Source of the DNA: an uncultured Planktomarina sp.
Lineage (GTDB): Bacteria > Pseudomonadota > Alphaproteobacteria > Rhodobacterales > Rhodobacteraceae
Length of the DNA stretch: 51,027 bases
Assembly (NCBI GenBank): GCA_905182325.1
Contig: CAJJBD010000032.1
Span: forward strand, 1 to 51,027
Direction: 5' to 3'
Below the pieces are notes generated by a model that saw only the letters and a program-made list of their open reading frames with translations, did no database searches and was not told the DNA's origin. Positions 7,714 to 16,553 of the stretch are shown piece by piece. Numbering within the stretch: position 1 is the first letter of the stretch; each line of letters starts with the position of its first letter. The position numbers and the translations under genes are program-made.

Positions 7714-7911
7714 GGTTATTCTATAAATATTGGACGCTATGGCTATTAATAAGATGCTGGCGAACTTAAAAAAGTTGTTTTTTGTTAAATTTAAATTGAT
7801 GGAAACCAAGTATGTATAGGTGTAGGATTGTTATTAACATGAGGTCGATACTTTTGCGTATTAGTGGAGCCCAAAACTAATGACTAATTTAAATTTAAGG
7901 AAAAAAATTTA

Positions 7912-8901
7912 GTGACCAAAAAATACCAAGTTGTTGGCATTGGAAATGCCGTGTCTGATGTTATTTCTAAGACAAGTGACGAATTCCTTTCTGAAAATAA
8001 CGTTACAAAAGGGATTATGCAGCTTATTGATGAATCGCGAGCAGCTGCTTTGTTTTTAGCCATGCGGGAGCGAACTGAAACACCTGGTGGATCAGTTGCA
8101 AACACAATTTCGGGACTTGGCTCTCTGGGTGTTAGTACAGCCTTTATCGGTCGCGTTGCAGATGATGATCTAGGTCGCTCTTATGCCAATGCCATGGCTG
8201 CAGAAGGAACAGACTTTCCAAATGCACCAATTGTAAATGCCGATTTGCCCACTTCACGGTCAATGATATTTATTTCTCCTGACGGGGAGCGGTCGATGAA
8301 TACTTACCTAGGAATTTCTTCTGATGTTGGCCCCTCAGATGTATCTGAAAATGTGGTTTCAAATTGTGATTTTTTATTCCTTGAAGGCTATTTATTTGAC
8401 AAAGACCAAGGGAAGGCAGCTTTTCGGAAAGCTGCGGACCAAGCCCAACGTTCTGGAGCGCGTGCTGGGATCTCATTATCTGATCCGTTCTGTGTGGACC
8501 GCCATCGGGATGATTTCCGTAGCTTGGTTTCTGGCTCCTTAAATTATTTTTTGTGTAATGAAGAAGAACTAAAATCACTTTACCAAACAGACGACCTGAC
8601 TGAAGGTTTGATCCAGGGTGCGTCTGACTGTGACTTGGTTGTTTGCACTCGCTCTTCGGATGGTGTTTCAATTTGCCAGGGGACCATGCGCTGGGATGTT
8701 CCGGTAGTGCCGATAACACCTGTCGACGCTACAGGGGCCGGGGATCAATTTGCGGCTGGTTTTTTATATGGACTAGTAAAAGGTTTTGATCCTGAAACCT
8801 GTGGCAAGATTGGTGGTATTGCGGCTGGTGAAGTCATTGGTCACGTTGGCCCGCGTGCAGCTACCTCCATTGCTAATATACTGAAGGAAAAAGGTATCTG
8901 A
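7912..8901 (+). CDS. PfkB-family carbohydrate/nucleoside kinase, adenosine-kinase-like
   Basis: A 329-aa ribokinase-fold kinase. Visible features are the N-terminal GIGNAVSDV, the substrate-side PGGSVANT (about 63-70) and the C-terminal DATGAGDQFAAGF (272-284), in which Asp278 is the catalytic base and the preceding Gly-Ala-Gly forms the anion hole. Homologues in this order are usually labelled adenosine kinase, but PfkB substrates cannot be read safely from sequence. The start is GTG 7912, with a weak AAGGA upstream. It stands alone; the 219 bp before the next gene show no ORF, two TTGACA boxes (8915 and 9057) and a TATAAT at 9096 without correct spacing. Confidence 0.88.
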   Translation: MTKKYQVVGIGNAVSDVISKTSDEFLSENNVTKGIMQLIDESRAAALFLAMRERTETPGGSVANTISGLGSLGVSTAFIGRVADDDLGRSYANAMAAEGTDFPNAPIVNADLPTSRSMIFISPDGERSMNTYLGISSDVGPSDVSENVVSNCDFLFLEGYLFDKDQGKAAFRKAADQAQRSGARAGISLSDPFCVDRHRDDFRSLVSGSLNYFLCNEEELKSLYQTDDLTEGLIQGASDCDLVVCTRSSDGVSICQGTMRWDVPVVPITPVDATGAGDQFAAGFLYGLVKGFDPETCGKIGGIAAGEVIGHVGPRAATSIANILKEKGI

Positions 8902-9120
8902 AAATTAAAAGGAATTGACAAACCTGCTGTTGAGATAGCGTAGAATCTTCTGACAATTATATTTTATGATTATGGTCGATCAGTAATGACATTTTTATTA
9001 ATTAGTGCCTGATTATGGGATAATTTTTATATGCATCTTGGTGTTGTGACGGGCTTTTGACAGTCAACATTACCAGGTTTTGGAGTGACTTTAACTATAA
9101 TGAACTTGAGGAGCTTGAAA

Positions 9121-9495
9121 ATGGCCTATGTTTATGATGACCAGAATATTTTTGCTAAAATCCTACGTGGAGAAATACCGAACACGACAGTATTAGAAAC
9201 AGACCATTGTTTAGCCTTTAGAGACATAAATGCGCAGGCCCCAGAGCATGTTCTTATAATTCCAAAAGGCCCTTACGTATGTTTTGATCACTTTGCTAAC
9301 GTCGCAAGTGAGGTGGAAATTGTTGATTTCACCCGAGCAATAGCTAAAGTAACTGACGCGCTCAAGGTTGAGCCAGGTGCAGGCGGTAATGGATATAGGT
9401 TGATGGCAAACTCTGGTAAGGATGGGGTGCAGGAGGTAGCTCATCTGCACGTACATGTCGTGGCTGGGCGTCCACTCGGACGGATGCTATCGTAA
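9121..9495 (+). CDS. HIT-family protein (HINT-type nucleotide hydrolase)
   Basis: A 124-aa histidine-triad protein of the HINT branch, which hydrolyses AMP-NH2-type substrates. The triad HLHVHVV has His108, His110 and His112, the middle and last being the catalytic part. The start is ATG 9121, with GAGGAG eight bases upstream, giving MAYVYDDQNIFAKILRGE, the standard beginning; an upstream ATG at 9085 would only add an unrelated stretch. Convergent with the ABC ATPase gene 15 bp downstream. Confidence 0.93.
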   Translation: MAYVYDDQNIFAKILRGEIPNTTVLETDHCLAFRDINAQAPEHVLIIPKGPYVCFDHFANVASEVEIVDFTRAIAKVTDALKVEPGAGGNGYRLMANSGKDGVQEVAHLHVHVVAGRPLGRMLS

Positions 9496-9510
9496 TTGGT
9501 ATTAGTGCCG

Positions 9511-10431
9511 CTACTTTGTGATTTCTAGAAATACGTCCTGTAGGTCTGGCTGTTCGGTTTGAATATCTAAAATGTGTATATTTGCGGCTCGAAGTGCATC
9601 GAGGATTTCACTAGGTGAAGTTGCGTTGCGGCTATAAGAAAAGGCCATATTTCCATCATCTCGAATAATTAGGCTGACTCCATCAGGCAAATTAATCTTA
9701 GCGCTAGTGTCGGCTCGAACTACTAGCGTTTTAGTGTCAAGCTTAGACAGTAAATTAGCCGTTGTGTCTAACGCACGTATTTTACCTTCATGCATAATAG
9801 CAATCTGATCACACATTTCCTGAGCTTCTTCTAGGTAATGTGTCGTTAGTATAACTGTCATACCATCTAAATTTAATTGGCGAATGTTATCCCAAAGCAT
9901 TTGTCTCAAAGCAATGTCCACGCCTGCAGTCGGTTCGTCGAGCACTAAAATCTGTGGGCTATGTACTAAAGCTTTACCCAAAAGAAGCCTTCGCCGCATG
10001 CCACCAGACAAGTTTCGAGAGTAAGCATCAGCCTTATCTTCCAACCCGATCAGGCGCAAAATTTCATGAGTTTTGCGTTGGCTTCTGGGAATACCATAAA
10101 GCCCAGCTTGCATATCTAGTGATGCGCCAGGCGTAAAAAAGGGGTCAAGGTTCAATTCTTGGGGCATTACTCCGATGGCGGCACGTGATTGCCTTGGATT
10201 TTCATCTTGGTCAAAACCCCAGATATTAACTGTACCTGAAGATTTTTTGACTAGGCCTGCGAGAATATTAATTAGAGTTGATTTCCCAGCCCCATTTGGT
10301 CCCAACAGCCCAAAAATTGTCCCTCTTGGAATATCTAGATCGATTCCTGACAGAGCTACCTTTGAATTATTTTTTTTGCTTGAGGCATAGGTTTTTTTTA
10401 ACCCTCGTAATTCAATTGCATTTTGTGACAT
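9511..10431 (-). CDS. ABC transporter ATP-binding protein (ABC-2 exporter type)
   Basis: A 306-aa ATPase with Walker A GPNGAGKST (about 44-52), Q-loop, signature LSGGMRRR (about 141-148), Walker B ILVLDEPTAG and the H-loop TTHYLEEA. The C-terminal 80 residues match the extension found in YadG/CcmA-like ATPases that drive ABC-2 membrane proteins for drug, lipid or polysaccharide export. No ABC-2 permease follows: the gene ends 15 bp from the convergent HIT gene. The partner must lie elsewhere in the genome. The substrate is unknown. Confidence 0.92.
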   Translation of the reverse strand: MSQNAIELRGLKKTYASSKKNNSKVALSGIDLDIPRGTIFGLLGPNGAGKSTLINILAGLVKKSSGTVNIWGFDQDENPRQSRAAIGVMPQELNLDPFFTPGASLDMQAGLYGIPRSQRKTHEILRLIGLEDKADAYSRNLSGGMRRRLLLGKALVHSPQILVLDEPTAGVDIALRQMLWDNIRQLNLDGMTVILTTHYLEEAQEMCDQIAIMHEGKIRALDTTANLLSKLDTKTLVVRADTSAKINLPDGVSLIIRDDGNMAFSYSRNATSPSEILDALRAANIHILDIQTEQPDLQDVFLEITK

Positions 10432-10530
10432 GTATGGCCTTTCAAAGTGCTTGTGGGCCGTGCCTATTTTGGTATCTTAAGTGTGGACATAAGCTGGGCA
10501 ATGCCCGACAGCAACCAAAAGGCAAAAAAA

Positions 10531-10710
10531 ATGGTAACTCAAGCACCTGAGACTAAGATTGTGGATGTACGTCGTATAGCGTGTGATGGCGGTGAGGGTG
10601 CTTTAGGTCACCCACGGGTTTGGCTGCAAATTTCGAGTGAGCAGGGCTGGGTTGAATGTCCTTACTGCGATACAAAGATGGTACACAAAGATTTCAGGGA
10701 TGTAGTGTAA
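10531..10710 (+). CDS. CHCC zinc-finger domain protein (NDUFS6-like)
   Basis: A 59-aa protein with the pattern Cys-x8-His-x14-Cys-x2-Cys in ACDGGEGALGHPRVWL...ECPYC, the zinc-binding domain shared with mitochondrial complex I subunit NDUFS6 and its alphaproteobacterial counterparts. Such proteins can associate with NADH dehydrogenase (family knowledge); no nuo genes are nearby. The start is uncertain: ATG 10531 follows AAAAGG, while ATG 10501 or 10447 would lengthen the N-terminus with sequence not typical of the family. Divergent from the ABC ATPase gene. Confidence 0.85.
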   Translation: MVTQAPETKIVDVRRIACDGGEGALGHPRVWLQISSEQGWVECPYCDTKMVHKDFRDVV

Positions 10711-10872
10711 GGAAAAGACCGCTTTCCCTACAATGTAGTTGGTAGACATATTTTTAAATTCCATATGACCTACTCAAAATAGATAAAGTGCTGGTAATTT
10801 AAAGCAGTGCTGGAAGCTATAAAACTTTCATGCCACAAACCTAATAGTTAATAATTCAAGGACTCCAGTATA

Positions 10873-13668
10873 ATGGCATTTGGGAAAGGGCATAACCTTC
10901 ATCTGATTGACGGCTCAGCCTTTATCTTTCGGGCGTATCACGCACTACCCCCCTTGACCCGCAAGTCAGACGGGCTTCCTGTCGGCGCTGTCGCTGGGTT
11001 CTGCAATATGTTGCAACGCTACGTAGAGAGTAATAAAGGCCCGGATGCACCAACTCACGTTGCCGTAATTTTTGATCACTCTGGAAAATCTTTTCGAAAC
11101 GACATGTATGACAAGTATAAGGCTAACAGACCGCCAACACCCGAAGACCTTATCCCACAATTCCCACTTACGAGGGATGCGACTCGCGCCTTTAACATTG
11201 CATGTAAAGAGGTTGAGGGTTTTGAGGCAGACGACATAATAGCAACATTGGCTACTCAGGCCCGAACTGCGGGAGGTTCATGTACAATTATAAGCTCTGA
11301 TAAAGACATGATGCAGTTGGTTGGTGATGGTGTGGTTATGCTGGATGCAATGAAGAACAAGGTGATTGATCGTGAAGGTGTGGTTGAAAAATTTGGGGTC
11401 TATCCAGAACGGGTAGTTGACGTTCAGGCTCTAGCAGGTGACAGCGCTGATAATGTACCGGGAGCTCCTGGCATTGGTATCAAGACAGCCGCTCTATTAG
11501 TGAATGAATATAATACGCTGGAAGAACTCTTAGACCGAGCTGGTGAAATCAAACAACCAAAGCGTCGAGAAAGCCTTCTAGACAACCGCCCACAAATTGA
11601 GCTGTCCAAGCGTTTAGTGCAATTAGATTGTAATATGGACTTAGACTTCACACTTGATGATTTGGAAGCCGAGGATCCGGTACCTCAAGATCTACTCAGT
11701 TTTGTGGCTAAAATGGAATTTAGGACGCTCACAAAGCGTTTAGCCGAACAAATGGGTACTGAGGCACCGTTAATTGAAAATTCTGCTGAGGTGGAGCAAA
11801 ACAGTACAGCACCTGAGGCCCCGCCAATAGATGCTGAAAAGTATGAGACCATCCGAGACTCGTCTGCGCTACAAGAGTGGATAGATAGCGTCTACGCTCG
11901 AGGCTATGTGGCAATAGATACTGAAACCACAGGTCTTAACGATATGCGTGCTGACCTTGTTGGGATTTGTCTATGTGTTGAGGCCGGCCGTGCAGCCTAT
12001 TTACCACTAAGGCACCGTGTGGGTGAAGTAGACGATTTGTTTGCGACTGACGCGCTTGCTGAAGGCCAGATGGATCAGACTGAGGCGCTTGGAATGTTGA
12101 AGCCAATGTTGGAAGATACAGCGATCATCAAAATTGGACAAAACATGAAGTACGATGCCAAAATATTGGCTCGAGTTGGGATTAAAATTAACCCTATTGA
12201 TGATACCATGTTGATGAGCTACGCGCAAAATGGTGGATTGCACAATCATGGCATGGATTTTTTGAGTGAACGATATTTAGGTCATGTACCGATACCAATA
12301 AAAACTCTTTTGGGCACAGGTAAAACAGCAATAACTTTTGACAGTGTTCCAATAGATGAGGCAACAAGATATGCGGCCGAGGATGCAGATATTACTTTGC
12401 GGCTCTGGCAATATTTGAAACCTAAATTACATCTTAAAAAAGTTACCGCTGTTTATGAAACCCTGGAGCGTCCGTTGGTCCCTGTTTTGGTTGAGATGGA
12501 GATGCATGGGATTAAAGTTGACCGGGATGTACTTAGCCGCATGTCTAATGGCTTTGCACAAAAAATGGCATCACTTGAATTTGAAATCCATGAGTTGGCC
12601 GGCCGCAGTTTTAACTTAGGGTCACCCAAACAGCTTGGTGAAATATTGTTTGATGAAATGGGTATGCCTGGTGGCAAAAAGGGTAAAACAGGAGCATATG
12701 CAACAGGTGTTGATGTTCTGGAAGACTTGGCAACGGAACATACTCTTCCTGGCCGGGTTCTTGATTGGCGGCAACTTAGCAAATTAAAATCGACTTATAC
12801 GGATGCTCTGCAGGACCACATCCACCCTGAAACAGGGCGAGTTCATACCTCGTACTCAATTGCTGGTACTATTACTGGGCGATTAGCTTCGACAGATCCT
12901 AATTTGCAAAACATTCCAATCCGCAGTGAAGATGGAAGAAAAATACGTGAGGCCTTTGTGGCAGACACTGGCAAGTCTTTAGTCGCACTAGACTATTCGC
13001 AAATCGAACTTCGAATTTTAGCTCACATAGCTGACATAGCGTCTCTCAAGCAGGCTTTTGCTGATGGAATTGACATACATTCACTGACTGCCAGCCAGAT
13101 GTTTGATGTACCACTGGGGGAGATGACCCCTGAAATTCGGCGTAAAGCTAAGGCAATAAATTTTGGAGTAATTTATGGGATCTCTGGATTTGGATTAGCA
13201 CGAAACCTAAGGATACCTCGAGCTGAGGCACAGGCTTTTATTGATACTTACTTCAAGCGTTTTCCTGGAATTCGTACCTATATGGATGACACTGTCATGT
13301 TTGCAAAAGAAAACGGATATGTAAAAACATTATTTGGCAGGAAAATTCATACACCAGAAATTGGAGCAAAGGGCCCCCATGCTGGCTTCGCAAAACGGGC
13401 TGCGATAAATGCACCCATTCAGGGGACTGCGGCAGATGTAATTCGTCGCGCAATGGTTCGTATGCCAGAAGCGATTTCAGGCATTCCTGCTAAGATGCTA
13501 CTTCAAGTCCATGATGAGTTACTGTTTGAGGTAGAAAATGCAGCAGTGGATCAGCTGAAAATGGTAGCAAAGGAAATAATGGAAAAGGCTAGTCTGCCAA
13601 CAATAAAGCTGGATGTACCGTTAATTGTGGATGCTGGAGTTGGAAAAAATTGGGCAGAAGCACACTAG
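10873..13668 (+). CDS. polA: DNA polymerase I
   Basis: A 931-aa repair and Okazaki-fragment polymerase with all three domains. The 5'-3' nuclease spans about 1-290 (FDHSGKSFRND; SSDKDMMQL; the helix-hairpin-helix PGAPGIGIKTA). The 3'-5' exonuclease (about 330-520) keeps D349-T-E351 and is therefore likely to proofread. The polymerase has motif A DYSQIELRIL (D707), motif B RRKAKAINFGVIYG and motif C VHDE (D881, E882). The start at ATG 10873 has AAGGA upstream. A CCTACCC-TGT-GGGTAGG hairpin follows at 13708. Confidence 0.98.
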   Translation: MAFGKGHNLHLIDGSAFIFRAYHALPPLTRKSDGLPVGAVAGFCNMLQRYVESNKGPDAPTHVAVIFDHSGKSFRNDMYDKYKANRPPTPEDLIPQFPLTRDATRAFNIACKEVEGFEADDIIATLATQARTAGGSCTIISSDKDMMQLVGDGVVMLDAMKNKVIDREGVVEKFGVYPERVVDVQALAGDSADNVPGAPGIGIKTAALLVNEYNTLEELLDRAGEIKQPKRRESLLDNRPQIELSKRLVQLDCNMDLDFTLDDLEAEDPVPQDLLSFVAKMEFRTLTKRLAEQMGTEAPLIENSAEVEQNSTAPEAPPIDAEKYETIRDSSALQEWIDSVYARGYVAIDTETTGLNDMRADLVGICLCVEAGRAAYLPLRHRVGEVDDLFATDALAEGQMDQTEALGMLKPMLEDTAIIKIGQNMKYDAKILARVGIKINPIDDTMLMSYAQNGGLHNHGMDFLSERYLGHVPIPIKTLLGTGKTAITFDSVPIDEATRYAAEDADITLRLWQYLKPKLHLKKVTAVYETLERPLVPVLVEMEMHGIKVDRDVLSRMSNGFAQKMASLEFEIHELAGRSFNLGSPKQLGEILFDEMGMPGGKKGKTGAYATGVDVLEDLATEHTLPGRVLDWRQLSKLKSTYTDALQDHIHPETGRVHTSYSIAGTITGRLASTDPNLQNIPIRSEDGRKIREAFVADTGKSLVALDYSQIELRILAHIADIASLKQAFADGIDIHSLTASQMFDVPLGEMTPEIRRKAKAINFGVIYGISGFGLARNLRIPRAEAQAFIDTYFKRFPGIRTYMDDTVMFAKENGYVKTLFGRKIHTPEIGAKGPHAGFAKRAAINAPIQGTAADVIRRAMVRMPEAISGIPAKMLLQVHDELLFEVENAAVDQLKMVAKEIMEKASLPTIKLDVPLIVDAGVGKNWAEAH

Positions 13669-13707
13669 TTTATGTTTTTGATGTAACTATATCTGTAAAT
13701 TAATTGC

Positions 13708-13724
13708 CCTACCCTGTGGGTAGG
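13708..13724. terminator. Hairpin after polA, weak terminator candidate
   Basis: CCTACCC-TGT-GGGTAGG is a perfect 7-bp stem with a 3-nt loop 40 bp after the polA stop. It lacks a T-tract, so termination here would be inefficient or factor-assisted. Confidence 0.35.
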
Positions 13725-13826
13725 TGGATGGACTGATTAGATTAAATTTTGTGGTATTATGGTCCTTTAGATCAGCATGAGGTAGGTCATTATCATCCGT
13801 TAATTATCGCAACTATCTTATGTCAT

Positions 13827-13856
13827 TCTTGGGTTTAAGTTACAGCGAAATTTATA
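13827..13856 (+). promoter_or_regulatory. Possible promoter of the PLP lyase gene
   Basis: TTGGGT, an 18-bp spacer and TATACT precede the ATG at 13889, predicting a short 5' UTR of roughly 25-30 nt. This supports the downstream start over the in-frame ATG at 13820, which would lie ahead of the promoter. Confidence 0.35.
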
Positions 13857-13877
13857 CTAATGTTGACACTAACAATA

Positions 13878-13888
13878 GGGGCAACCCC
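13878..13888 (+). promoter_or_regulatory. Mini-hairpin over the ribosome binding site
   Basis: GGGG-CAA-CCCC lies directly before the ATG at 13889. The only Shine-Dalgarno-like sequence (AGGGG) is one arm of the stem, so translation initiation may be damped or depend on melting of the hairpin. Confidence 0.35.
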
Positions 13889-15031
13889 ATGGCAAAGCGA
13901 AGGCTCTCTGCGGCAACTATAGCGGCCCAGGCTGGTGGATATATTGATCAGGCAAGTGGTGGTGTGGTGCCGCCCATTCAACCCAGTACAACATTTGTGC
14001 GTGACCGCGATTACGCGCCACATGCAAGTGGGAACATTTATGCTCGTGATGATAGTGATACCGTTCAGATAGCAGAAAATATTTTAGCTCAACTGGATGC
14101 TGCGCAGGCAGCCCTTTTGTTTCCGAACGGCATGGCTGCTATAGCTGCAGTCTTCCGAGCTTTACCGACTGGCGCTACGGTTCTCGTTCAAGCCCAAATC
14201 TATTGGGGTACGACTAAATGGGTTCGAGATTTTTGCAATCGTCGTGGAATGGTGTTGGTCGAGGGAGATTTAAGTAAACTGGACATTATCGAAAAACTTT
14301 GTGCGCACCATGAGCCCAACATGGTTTTTATTGAGACGCCTTCAAACCCTTGGTTGCGTTGTACAGACATCGCTCATGCCGCGAAAACAGTTCATAATGT
14401 TGGGGGGCGATTGGTGGTAGATGCAACTGCAGCTACGCCAATTTTGACCCGAGTTTTAGATTTTGGTGCTGACATTGTAATGCATTCAGCCACAAAGGGG
14501 CTCAACGGTCATTCAGATGTGTTGGCAGGTGTGTTGGCCACTAACGAAACAGAATCTCCCCACTGGAAGGCAATTCTAATGGATCGCCATGACGCTGGAG
14601 CCGTAATTGGGAGTTTTGAAGCCTGGTTGTTGATACGCTCGTTACGGACTTTGCATCTTCGTGTTGAGCAGATGTCAAAAAATGCCCAGATGGTTGCCGA
14701 ATATGTTCAGGCTCACCCAAACGTTCAAGAGGTTTTCTATCCTGGCCTAACTGATTTTGAGGGACACAATACTGCTAAGTTACAGATGCAGGGCGGATAT
14801 GGCTCACTCCTGTCCTTTTGTATTAAAGGGGATAGGGTAAAGGCATTGCGTATTGTAGGTAAGCTGGACCTTTTCCACCGTGCAACTTCGATGGGTGGAG
14901 TGGAAAGCCTAGTAGAGCACAGACACACTATTGAGCCAAATACAGGGATACCGGAAAACTTACTACGCTTGTCTGTGGGCATTGAAGATGTTGATGATTT
15001 GATTGCAGACCTTGGTCAGGCCCTGGCATGA
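13889..15031 (+). CDS. Trans-sulfuration PLP enzyme, cystathionine beta/gamma-lyase or synthase type
   Basis: A 380-aa fold-type I PLP enzyme of the Cys/Met metabolism family. The N-terminal YARDDSDT loop, the phosphate-binding FPNGMAAI and the PLP lysine K203 in HSATKGLNGH are clear. Close homologues are labelled cystathionine gamma-synthase or beta-lyase, and the exact reaction cannot be settled from sequence. The ATG at 13889 gives the standard length; it follows GGGG-CAA-CCCC, a hairpin that would hide its own ribosome binding site. The pseudouridine synthase follows 20 bp downstream. Confidence 0.88.
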   Translation: MAKRRLSAATIAAQAGGYIDQASGGVVPPIQPSTTFVRDRDYAPHASGNIYARDDSDTVQIAENILAQLDAAQAALLFPNGMAAIAAVFRALPTGATVLVQAQIYWGTTKWVRDFCNRRGMVLVEGDLSKLDIIEKLCAHHEPNMVFIETPSNPWLRCTDIAHAAKTVHNVGGRLVVDATAATPILTRVLDFGADIVMHSATKGLNGHSDVLAGVLATNETESPHWKAILMDRHDAGAVIGSFEAWLLIRSLRTLHLRVEQMSKNAQMVAEYVQAHPNVQEVFYPGLTDFEGHNTAKLQMQGGYGSLLSFCIKGDRVKALRIVGKLDLFHRATSMGGVESLVEHRHTIEPNTGIPENLLRLSVGIEDVDDLIADLGQALA

Positions 15032-15051
15032 ATTTTATTTTTTAGACATGT

Positions 15052-15615
15052 TTGAGGTATCATAAAAATTTGTTAATTATTTTTAATAAGCCTTTCAACG
15101 TGCTGTCACAGTTCACAGACGAGGCGACGCACAACCTTCAACGTGAAACGTTATCTGCGTACGTTCCAGTGCCTCATGTATATCCTGCAGGTCGGCTGGA
15201 TAGAGACAGTGAGGGATTGTTGTTACTGACCGATAATGGCAAACTTCAAGCGAGCATTACCCAACCAAAAAACAAAATGCCCAAAACTTATTGGGTACAA
15301 GTGGAAGGTACGCCAACTGTCGATGAACTTTCTAAATTACGGGATGGATTAGCTTTGAAAGATGGAATGACAATTCCTGCAAAAGCATGTTTTATGAGTG
15401 AACCAAAAAACCTTTGGCTGCGAGATCCGCCTATTCGAACACGCAAAACTGTGACGGACAGTTGGATTGAATTGACTATTGTAGAGGGTAAAAATCGACA
15501 GGTTCGACGAATGACTGCAGCGATAGGCCACCCAACGCTTCGTTTGATTAGAAATGCAATTGGTGGCTGGTCTTTAGGTGATCTCCAGCCTGGTGAATAC
15601 CGCGTTGTGACGTAA
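15052..15615 (+). CDS. rluE: rRNA pseudouridine synthase, RluE/RsuA family
   Basis: A 187-aa enzyme that isomerises a uridine in rRNA; the RluE group modifies U2457 of 23S rRNA in E. coli. The catalytic motif [16 protein letters not shown] holds the essential Asp, and the C-terminal [17 protein letters not shown] is the family signature. There is no S4 domain, as in RluE. The start is uncertain: TTG 15052 is the first usable codon in frame, and a later TTG at 15070 follows GAGG and would give [15 protein letters not shown], close to the usual N-terminus. Confidence 0.9.
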   Translation: MRYHKNLLIIFNKPFNVLSQFTDEATHNLQRETLSAYVPVPHVYPAGRLDRDSEGLLLLTDNGKLQASITQPKNKMPKTYWVQVEGTPTVDELSKLRDGLALKDGMTIPAKACFMSEPKNLWLRDPPIRTRKTVTDSWIELTIVEGKNRQVRRMTAAIGHPTLRLIRNAIGGWSLGDLQPGEYRVVT

Positions 15616-15653
15616 AGCCTTTGCAAAATCTACAATTTGTCTAAAATAGGATT

Positions 15654-16448
15654 ATGCAACATTTAGATCTTCAAATGATTGACGGCTTGGCTATTGTCAC
15701 CTTGAACCGTCCCAATAAAAAAAATGCCCTATCAAAAATTTTATTTGAGGAGCTTTTTGATGTGGGCACCCAACTGCAGAAAAAAGAGCGTCTACGGGCT
15801 GTTATTTTAACTGGTGCAGGAAATAATTTTTGTGCAGGAATTGATTTGAATTTTTTACAGACGCTTTTGCCACGTATGGAAGAAGTTCAAGATCAAATGT
15901 GTAATCCACCGGTGGGTGAGGATGCAAATTGGTTTCAAAGACCTTGTTACATTTGGCGCCTTCTTCAAGTTCCAGTGATTGCCGCTATTGAAGGAATTTG
16001 TATTGGTGCTGGCCTACAATTAGCTTTATCTGCTGATATTCGTTTGGCATCCCCTACCACACGCATGAGCATTATGGAGTCTAAGTGGGGGCTAATCCCT
16101 GATATGGGGATCACACAAGTTTTGCCCCAGCTGATGAGGGCTGATCAAGCAAAAGAGTTAATGATGACTGGACGGATGCTGGATGCAACGGCATCTGAGC
16201 AGGTAGGTCTGATTACTCGAATAGTAGCTGATCCCCTATCTGCTGCAAAAGATCTAGCAAAAGAAATTATGGGTCTTAGTCCTGAAGCTGTGAACGGTAG
16301 CAAGGTCCTTATAGACAAGACATGGAATTTATCGCCCGGCCTTGGCTTAGCAGTTGAAGCTCAAATGCAGTCTAAAATTATAGGCACGCCAAATCAGATA
16401 GAGTCAGTCGTAGCCAGGCTGGAAAAACGCTCTGCCAATTTTAAATAG
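15654..16448 (+). CDS. Crotonase-family enzyme (enoyl-CoA hydratase/isomerase)
   Basis: A 264-aa crotonase fold. The oxyanion-hole strands are visible in NNFCAGIDL (about 58-66) and in IEGICIGAGLQLAL (about 114-127). At the catalytic positions there is E142 (SIMESKWG) and D150 (GLIPDMGIT). Asp at the second position is found in dienoyl-CoA isomerases more than in true hydratases, which normally have Glu, so an isomerase role in fatty-acid breakdown is possible. Not linked to other beta-oxidation genes. Confidence 0.88.
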   Translation: MQHLDLQMIDGLAIVTLNRPNKKNALSKILFEELFDVGTQLQKKERLRAVILTGAGNNFCAGIDLNFLQTLLPRMEEVQDQMCNPPVGEDANWFQRPCYIWRLLQVPVIAAIEGICIGAGLQLALSADIRLASPTTRMSIMESKWGLIPDMGITQVLPQLMRADQAKELMMTGRMLDATASEQVGLITRIVADPLSAAKDLAKEIMGLSPEAVNGSKVLIDKTWNLSPGLGLAVEAQMQSKIIGTPNQIESVVARLEKRSANFK

Positions 16449-16553
16449 TTGCATGATTAGTATTTATTTAACTTCTTAAGCTGCAGGCATCTTTAACTGT
16501 ATCTGACTAAAACGACATTTTGTCGAAAACGGCATAGAAAACTAATTTTTTTC

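Noticed and set aside
8270-8719. 149-aa minus-strand ORF inside the PfkB gene
   Set aside because: Antisense shadow of a well-supported kinase, rich in His, Pro and Gln from reverse codons.
8915-8946. TTGACA...TAGAAT as promoter for the HIT gene
   Set aside because: The spacing is 20 bp and it is more than 170 bp upstream; a TATAAT at 9096 lacks a -35 at the right distance.
13820-13888. Upstream ATG start of the PLP enzyme
   Set aside because: It would precede the likely promoter -10 and add 23 residues foreign to the family.
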